DNA from: Chara braunii
Lineage: Eukaryota; Streptophyta; Charophyceae; Charales; Characeae
DNA: 47,807 bases
Reading direction: 5' to 3'
Assembly: GCA_003427395.1 (NCBI GenBank)
Contig: BFEA01000349.1
Coordinates: 68,965 to 116,771 of the forward strand
Below, piece after piece: positions 41,270 through 47,807 of this stretch. Below the pieces are notes generated by a model. That model did not search any database. It was given only the letters and a program-made list of their open reading frames with translations, and was not told where the DNA came from. The translations under genes were made by a program, and so were the position numbers. How positions within the stretch are numbered: the stretch's first letter is position 1; each line of letters starts with the position of its first letter.

Positions 41270-41586
41270 CAAGGCAACTGCCTCGTGAAGGAAAGAACAT
41301 GTGGGAGCAGGATCAACTCCGTACTGAGATGGCACGAATATTCGTGGTCGCGGGATCTAGAATCTCGCGGCCCACGACACACGCGTGAGGATGGAGGTTG
41401 AGGGAGCTGGTTGGAGGAAGAAAGAGAGGGAAACGGGAGAGTTGGGAGGAGGAGGGCCTACTCCTCCCAACACTGACAAATGTCCACCCCGTTTTCAGGG
41501 GAGGGCAGAGGTAGAAGGGAGAAAAGGGAAAAAGAAAAAGCCACGACCACGAATGTGGCCGCGACTATGATCAGATACAGGTCAAA

Positions 41587-41897
41587 CTGGCCTGAATGTA
41601 ACTCAGGCCAGAGGCTGGGGAACTGGAGGGTGAGTGAGGGGAACTTGGCTGGAAACAACCATTTTCCCACTGAACCTACACTCAGTGTGGGGCTGAGTGC
41701 AAGGAAAAGGGAGAAAAAAAAGGTGGCAGTTGAGTACAACTGCCACCCTAAGTGTGTGGCTGAGGTGAGACAGCCTCAGTCCGTTGATCTGGCTCAGATC
41801 AACGGCCCCAGGCAAGTGACAAATTTTGCCTGGGGGCAGCTGAGGCTGCCGCTGCCCTCCTCAGCCACTACAAAAGAAGCAGTTGTCCCCCAACTGC
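41587..41897 (+). repeat. Chain of perfect hairpins, copy 2
   Basis: In order: CTGGCCTGA/TCAGGCCAG (41587-41611), CACTGA/TCAGTG (41668-41687), GGTGGCAGTTG/CAACTGCCACC (41722-41747, 4-nt loop), CTGAGG/CCTCAG (41760-41779), CCGTTGATCTG/CAGATCAACGG (41781-41805, 3-nt loop), CCCCAGGCAA/TTGCCTGGGG (41806-41835), GGGCAGC/GCTGCCC (41834-41857) and GCAGTTG/CAACTGC (41879-41897). All arms are perfect, and the last five are almost back to back. Confidence 0.9.
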
Positions 41898-42219
41898 CTC
41901 ACACTTGCCTCCTACTGCCAGTGTGTGACAACACACTTGCCTCATTGCTGGAGTGCTGGAGAGGAGGCAGGAGCGCTGCCGATGGAGCTGGAGGATAGCA
42001 AAGGAGCACCGAAAGGAGCACCGAACAAGAAGGAGGAGACAGCCATAGCCTTGGTCGGAGCACTCTGCTCCATCTCTTGGCAAGCTGGTCTCAAGGGGAA
42101 CTCTGCGGCAGCGTGGTGAGGAGCGGCAGAGGAGCGTGGCAAGGAGTGACGGGGAGCACGACAACTGGTGGAGGTGTACCGACCGATATTTTTCGGTAAC
42201 CATAACCCATTTTTGTGGG

Positions 42220-42460
42220 GTTATGCTGCCGAAATACCACGGCGTCGGTGCGACACCTTTATTTTGAGGGGTGACGCTGCCGTTTTCACGGCACGCCGGT
42301 GGCACTTTGTTTTGAAGAGTGACGTTGCCGTTTTTACGGCACGGCGAAGCGCCACCGTCTTTTTGTGGTGGTACGGCACGACGAAGCGCCGCCGTCTTTT
42401 TGCGGTGGTACAGTACGGCGAAGCGTTGCCGTTTTTTTTACGGTGGTACACCTACTTTTA
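42220..42460 (+). repeat. About 50-bp palindromic tandem repeats
   Basis: Units of TACGGCACGRCGAAGCGCCR, CCGT, T-run, GYGGTGG recur about four to five times; each unit folds as CCGT(T)nACGG or similar. They correspond to 12043-12275. Confidence 0.75.
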
Positions 42461-42929
42461 AAGGAAAATTCGTTCTTTTTTTTTTTTCTTGCCAATATTA
42501 TTATTTATTTATTTTTATTATTGGAAGATAGTAACTATTTACATGTATAACTTTGAATTAAAAGTGTCTTTCTATCATTTTTTTTGTTTCTGATTTAGTA
42601 ATTTTTTTATCTAATTCAAAAGTATATTGTTTTTTTTCTAATAGAGAAATATTTTTTTTCTGTTTCTTTTTTTTACGGTGGTAAGGCACAACGAAGCACT
42701 GCCATTTTTTTTTACGAGGGTTTTACACGACAATGGAATTGCGGCACAACGGTGGAACGTGTGGCGCGACAGTAGAGTTTTCTTTTATGGCACGAAAATA
42801 TTTTTTGTTACGGCGCAACGTCTGCTTTTCTTGGTGAAGGTCTGCTACCATTGGTGTGTACGGCAACAGCAACGTGACATGGTGGCAATTGACGATATGC
42901 GATGGTACGAAATCTAAGCATGACGGGTG

Positions 42930-42960
<31 letters not shown>

Positions 42961-43229
42961 GGCACATAAGATAAATGTTTTGTTTGGGACTACCCAACAC
43001 TTGCGGCAGTGGGACTGGACCATCTGGGAATGCTTGAGACCAACTGGGACTGACGTGGTACCAGACTGAGTGTTTTTCTGGGACGTATGCGGCTCGTCGT
43101 CTTCATGCTTGGGTTACCACAACCCGCGGGTGAGGCGTGCAAGTGAGAGGTGGTTTGATCAGGATTTTCCTTGAGATTACAACTTTCGACGGCACGCACG
43201 ACTTGTTGGTTGACTTTCTTATGTGAGTT
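42461..43229 (+). other. T-rich interior and second repeat block
   Basis: T-rich sequence at 42461-42670 interrupts the palindromic repeats, which resume in diverged form to about 42840. T29 lies at 42930-42958. No gene. Confidence 0.55.
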
Positions 43230-44439
43230 GGGGCGCTTCTTCAGCACCACTTCACTCAAGGTCAGTCGGTGGACGACTCAGACTCCCTTCACACATGTGT
43301 GCACCCACACATTGCTTGACCCTTTTCCTTTAAATGTTTAGGATAAAAGGCTGAGTGGGGTTGTGGGCATTGTGCATGAGTGAAAAGGTGGGTCTGACGT
43401 GATTAATGGGACTTTGCTTGTCTGATTGTGTTGTCTGCGTGCTGTGCAGGTGAGTAAAAAGATTAATGTATGAAAGAGGGACAAAATGCTATTTAAAAAA
43501 ATGTTGAAGAATTTCGCCTCGTTACTCTTTTTCCTTTCGTAAGTGAGTTGGGTGAACTTGCTTGCTATTTTTGAAGGATAATCGATGGGTGCTGTGAGAA
43601 AAGAAATTATGAAAACAGAAAGAGAATCAAAGTATAATGAATTTAACTCTTCCCAACGAAACTCGTTCTATCCCGAACGACCTTCTTATTTACGCCAATC
43701 CGAATGAGTTTTTATCTCTCACTCTTGACTTTTTTTTTCTGTCTAAGTTACCCTGAACTTATGGAAAAAAACGGGAACAGTTAAAACCTGCTTGCAGTGA
43801 ACACATTTTCATATTTCAAGGAAGCATCTGGGGGGGCGGTTCGTTGCTTTAGGAGCTGACCCTGTTATCGACCCAGAGTGGACCGTTCTACAGGGGAGTA
43901 CTTTGCCGATTTGGTGGAGACGGTCCGACTTCTGAGATCTGAGTTTTGTGTTCGGGCGAGGAAGAGGGGTACCCCATACCACATCCTAGAGGGAGAGGCA
44001 TGCAACACTTCGAGCAATACACCTGATCAAGAATCATCCGCAAAGCAGCATGTAATCAAAAAGATTAGGAACGTGGGGAGACAAATATGTGCATGACTAA
44101 TCTTAGGTCGACGGCAGGTTGGAATGAATAACTTGGCAGCGCATCTCATCAAATTAAAACTAAGGCAGTACGACTACCTTGTCGGATGCATCAATATTAT
44201 TGTCGATAACCAACTTCGTGTTGATGGTTGTTTGATTGTTTTGTGGTGTTCGACCTCAGATGGTCGGATCGTATTTCGATCCTGTGTTATTGGATGTATC
44301 TAATGATGATTTGAAATTTATCTGTCCTCATTTCAGATTGAATATATTTTTCTGTTGACTGCGGTCGATTCTTTTTTATATAATTATATGTGGTCGTTTA
44401 ACTTTTTTTTTACCAGTGTCTAAAGGAACTAGGATACTG
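43230..44439 (+). other. Non-coding interior of copy 2
   Basis: It aligns with 12500-14130 in blocks, including CACACATGTGTG (43290-43301), CTGACGTGATT, GCTGACCCTGTTA and GACTTCTGAGATC. A matching piece occurs on minus at 7900-8290. Confidence 0.6.
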
Positions 44440-44920
44440 TGGTTTTTACACTTGGTTGAAACCGTCTTAGTCAACCGGTGTACGCTTCGTTCTTAGGATA
44501 TCAGCGCCCTAATGGATGAACGACGTCCGGGTTTAATTGGCGTTTTAATCGCGCGTACCTATACTACAGCGAGCGAGCAAACGCCCTCGGCTGACCAACC
44601 TCTGCAACTGCATGTAAAAACTTTCGCACGTGGGTCAGTAGCTCGGTAGGGATACGCCCCTAAGGGTGGTGATAGCCCCTTAGGGAAGCAAGCTTATGCC
44701 GCACGGGAACCTGTCCTTTCGTAGGGGACCACGGGATGTACAGCTGGCGCACCCGACTAGAGCGACGAAGGGACGACGCGACCACGACCGTCTCGGCGGT
44801 CCACGAAATTAATTATGCGTCGTCCCTGAATGGTTAAGTTTTGTTTAAACTCCTGCGTGACATGGCCGGGAGGGCTCCCGCCTCTTTCGCGAGAAAAGGC
44901 GGGAGCCGATACGCTCGACA
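44440..44920 (+). repeat. Structured 3'-terminal domain, best-preserved copy
   Basis: CCCTAAGGG (44658-44666)/CCCTTAGGG (44677-44685) is perfect; GGGACGACGC (44770-44779)/GCGTCGTCCC (44817-44826) is perfect with an inner GACCG/CGGTC hairpin; GGCTCCCGCC (44873-44882)/GGCGGGAGCC (44898-44907) is perfect. The donor-like site is degraded here (GCAAGC at about 44687). Confidence 0.8.
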
Positions 44921-45165
44921 CCGCTATTAGGCAAAATAAATATGTCTAATGCATCAGGTGGTTCAATCATATATCGCTCACAAAAATAATCATATAAACT
45001 CACAATTTACACTTTAAAAGAGCATGTTAATATGTCTCGTGTGTCAGGTGGTTTAACTAAAATATTGTCCGCAAAAAGTATAACGAATAATTAACATGTG
45101 CGGACTGGACATGCTAGATATGTCCCTCGTGATGGGTGGTCTAACCATATGTCCATATTTTAAAA
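44921..45165 (+). repeat. Array remnant at the right flank of copy 2
   Basis: It continues the 36.46-kb-type sequence (GCTATTAGGC, CATCAGGTGGTTCAATCATA, CACAATTTACACTTTAAA), which is uninterrupted at 36460-36640. Confidence 0.75.
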
Positions 45166-46249
45166 AGGCGTAAGGTTTTATCCTCTACTTCATAATCGAA
45201 TATTAAGAGAGAAATAAAAAGTAAAAGAAATCAAATATGGGTGTAGTAAGATAAAATGATAATCATGCATAATAATTACACGTTATTTCGTGGGTTTGCA
45301 TTGAAATATCCTTCAGTCAATAGTTGCATCGGTCTAAGTGCTAGAACGTTAGATAGAGTAGTTTTTGTTATGGAAGCTTAGGGCAGGACGAGTGATCTTG
45401 ACTGCAAATCAAGGTCAGAGTAAAACTTGGCAACATATTCGGGATTCGTGCTAGCTTGAGAGGTGAGTCAAGCATCACACTAAGGTCCTAAGTATGATGA
45501 TGTTTTGACTTACTTTAAGTTTATATAAATTTATAAAAATTTGACGATTTACCATAATTAAAGAGAATGCTGTCACAATTTATGTCAATCTCTGGTTCAA
45601 TACAAAGAAAGTGAAAATGTTAAAATTGAAAAATTAATTAAATCTCTTTTCATTTTAAATATAGTGATGTTGACTTCACATGTATTGTGATGCAAGTGTT
45701 CGATTTGATTAAAGGGTCAACTGGATTTGAAATGATTCTTTTAAAACTTTCATTTTCTATTATCAATTGATAGCAGGTCGATTTGCAACTCAACATTTAC
45801 CCTTCTTTGAAACCCGCACCTGAATGTCTTGACCTTGTCCGTAAATGAAATTCTCTGTGAAAGGTATTCCCAGTGGATTTTTTTTTAATAGGTAATGCAG
45901 AAGCTTAGCGAAATGTGTTAACCGGGTGGTGTCGTTGCGGAATGAGGGTTGAAATGGGGGTGTGTGGGACAATGTAAGGGGATAAAAGGGTTGCCCATGT
46001 CCGCGTATTGTGTGTTTCATTGTTGGAATGTGTTCGTTTGTATGTGTCATAACACCCCTGGTTAACCACGTGTGTGGATAGGAGTATCGACAATAAGTGA
46101 GTCGAGATTGTTGCCACTGAGAGTCAAATACCTCTTACTGCCTACAACTCTCTCAAGTCTTCCGCGTCACGCGCGAAAGACAAGAGAGTATGTGGCCGCA
46201 CACACCGCCGCTTAACGCTGAGGACTTAACTCCTTATAATGTTTGATAG
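45166..46249. other. No gene recognised
   Basis: AT-rich; frames under 90 codons without family match. Confidence 0.5.
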
Positions 46250-47066
46250 CTGACATCCGAGTTTCGTTTACGATCTTGATATCCACAAGGGGGGTGCATT
46301 GTTTTGGGTAATGCATGGATGTCGCCGTGGTAGTCGGTTGCACCAATGTGCATGGCTGGGTATTATGATTCCGTCCGTACGCTCCTCGCTTTTTATATAC
46401 GATTTCGCGTGAGCCACTTCTTGTTGCTTGTGCACAATAAGAGTTATGCATTCGCGCGCCCCTTATGAGGCGAGGTGTGCGTATGAAATATAACGTCGTG
46501 ATATTTTTTTCTGGATTGCGCATCGCGCGACTAGACCGGGCGTCTTAGCGGATTGGTGAATGCCTGCATGTGAGAGACACGAACGCTACGCAATAGGTCG
46601 CATTCAAGGTTAATTGTGGACACTACCATGCGTGCTATTTTTTATGGTTTGACGGTTATGTCCACGACTGCCAAAGCCAAAACCCTTGACTACCCCACCT
46701 AAGAGGAACCCGAAATAGTCGCTACTGCCGTCACAATGGTTTAACGATTTACTTTTTAGTGGTTGAAAGTCACAAGGGAACTTTTCCGAGTGATATCTTG
46801 TATTCGATACTTATGTGTCGTGCGCAACCCATGAACCCACAGAAAGTCGCCCAATTATGAGCATCACGAGAAGTGTGGCCATGAAGGTGAATTGCTTAAC
46901 CATGCATGATTAATATCTATGACCTTCGTTCGCTCGGACGCCCTGCTTATACGATTTTGCGTGCACCGCAATTCATTGTTTGTGTGCGGTATAAGTTGAG
47001 CAAGGACTTGACGCGAGTTGTATTTGAATTTAAGATTTTCGAGAATGAACATTGTGTGGTTAGACT
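46250..47066. repeat. Diverged direct repeat, about 550-bp spacing
   Basis: 46375-46520 (TACGCTCCTCGC, TATACGATTTCGCGTG, TTGTTGCTTGTG) matches 46925-47045 (TTCGCTCGGACGC, TATACGATTTTGCGTG, TTGTTTGTGTG) in order with many changes. It abuts the terminal domain at 47067 and may be the interior of that copy. Confidence 0.5.
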
Positions 47067-47468
47067 GGTCGTCCTAGTTGACCGACTTAGGATCGCACTT
47101 GGGAGATCAGCGCCCCGAGCGTCAACTCCCGCAAAGGTTCGATTCGGGTGTTAGTCGCACGTACCCTATACGCTATAGCGCACAAGAAACGCCCTCGATT
47201 GGTCAACCTCTACGACTTGCAAGTAAATGTTCGCAAATGTGGTTCAGTAGCTTGGCGGAGATATGCCCACCGAGGGATGGTGACAACTTTAACGGGTGGA
47301 GGTAAGTTGTGCCTCTTTGAGGTTTTGTCCTACTGCAGGGGCTCATGAGAGGTACAACTGACGCACTCGACGGAAGAGACATTGCTCCAATGCTTTTCGC
47401 GTTGTGAATGCCAAAATCTTGCATGGTGCCGTCGGGAGGGTCCCCGTGTGAGACAGACGCGCTTGACA
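47067..47468 (+). repeat. Structured 3'-terminal domain, copy at the right edge
   Basis: It starts CGTCCTAGTTGACCGAC and ends GCTTGACA. The main stem is CCCACCG (47266-47272)/CGGGTGG (47293-47299), unlike the CCCTAAGGG stem elsewhere, yet the loop keeps GGTGACAA and GTAAGT follows (47302-47307). Confidence 0.75.
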
Positions 47469-47722
47469 CCATCTTCCTCCAAACAGAAGGCCCCCTCATT
47501 TTGGCTGCATATGAACGACAATATAACTTGTATTTGTTCATTATCAAGGTGCGTTATGCTTAGGGGAAGACGATAGTAAAGGGGCCTCATAGTGTGAAGG
47601 TTAAACTCTCTGAGGAGTACGAAGGTGAACGACAATTCTCATGCATCCCATGTGACAGACGCTTATGCCACGTGTCATACTGCATTCCACATGGCATAAT
47701 GAAATGATGTCATGAACGGTTC

Positions 47723-47724
<2 letters not shown>
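47469..47724. other. Spacer, no gene
   Basis: Short inverted motif ATGTGACAGACG/CACGTGTCATAC around 47650-47680; otherwise nothing recognised. Confidence 0.4.

Positions 47725-47807
<83 letters not shown>
47725..47807. repeat. (CT)n microsatellite running off the window
   Basis: At least 41 uninterrupted units to the last base. Confidence 0.98.

Larger units (their letters stand above)
40410..44920 (+). mobile_element. Long non-coding structured element, copy 2 (4.5 kb)
   Basis: It starts TGTCGAAGC and ends GCTCGACA. Flanks are CCAC (40406-40409) and CCGC (44921-44924). The related array sequence without the element reads TATGTCGCTATTAGG at 36455-36469, so the insertion removed nothing and duplicated 4 bp (one copy since mutated). 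Internal order is as in copy 1, but it is shorter: it lacks the 10.58-10.87 kb duplication and has different hairpin and tandem-repeat sequences. It has no enzyme gene. The TATA site is decayed (CACTACAAAAGAAG). Giant solo LTR or another non-autonomous class remain open. Confidence 0.78.

Overview
This window looks like repeat-dominated DNA from a large eukaryotic genome. The signs are very long (CT/AG)n, (AAT)n and (CA)n microsatellites, poly-A and poly-T runs of 25-29 bases, tRNA-headed SINE-like sequences, a Tourist-type (PIF/Harbinger) MITE with TTA target duplications, foldback elements, long tandem arrays, a 340-base assembly gap and scattered single Ns. The Tourist-like MITE favours a plant or streptophyte-alga source, but the species cannot be fixed from sequence alone. 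I see no convincing intact host protein-coding gene, no rRNA gene and no intact tRNA gene. The only protein-like remains are a frameshifted reverse-transcriptase fragment (1.9-2.4 kb, minus strand) and short, broken gag-like or coiled-coil pieces between 6.1 and 9.3 kb.

Layout: 0-5 kb holds microsatellites, the RT relic, a nested inverted-repeat element (2616-3371) and a 335-bp MITE (4659-4993). From 5.7 to 17.4 kb, copies of one repeat family are nested in both orientations; the best copy is a 5.2-kb unit at 9332-14576. From 18.6 to 20.8 kb lies a composite tandem array ending in a short conserved module. From 20.9 to 30.8 kb there are AAT, CA, TTC and YCTG microsatellites, a SINE-like copy at 26.8 kb, another array plus module (28.06-29.05 kb), CAG-rich sequence, and a string of splice-donor-like sites. 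From 30.9 to 34.8 kb there is a foldback element, a possible TATA box and a minisatellite. From 34.97 to 38.4 kb the module and arrays reappear on the minus strand, interrupted by the N gap. At 40410-44920 a second 4.5-kb copy of the main repeat is inserted into a remnant of the same array. A last terminal copy (47067-47468) is followed by a (CT)n run at the window edge.

The main result is a non-coding repeat family, to my knowledge unnamed. Two long copies start TGTC, end CGACA and are flanked by 4-bp repeats (GCGC/GCGC and CCAC/CCGC); for the second, a related empty site exists at 36.46 kb. About ten copies of its 3' terminal domain are scattered in the window. They keep hairpins at the same places while the stem bases change in a compensating way, and a GTAAGT-like splice donor follows one of these hairpins directly. 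The 5' end also carries a covarying hairpin, and the interior holds a tRNA-like SINE module, a chain of perfect hairpins and a TATA box. This pattern suggests selection on folded RNA (or DNA) rather than on protein. The unit may be an unusually long solo LTR or another non-coding transposable element; the sequence alone does not decide between them.
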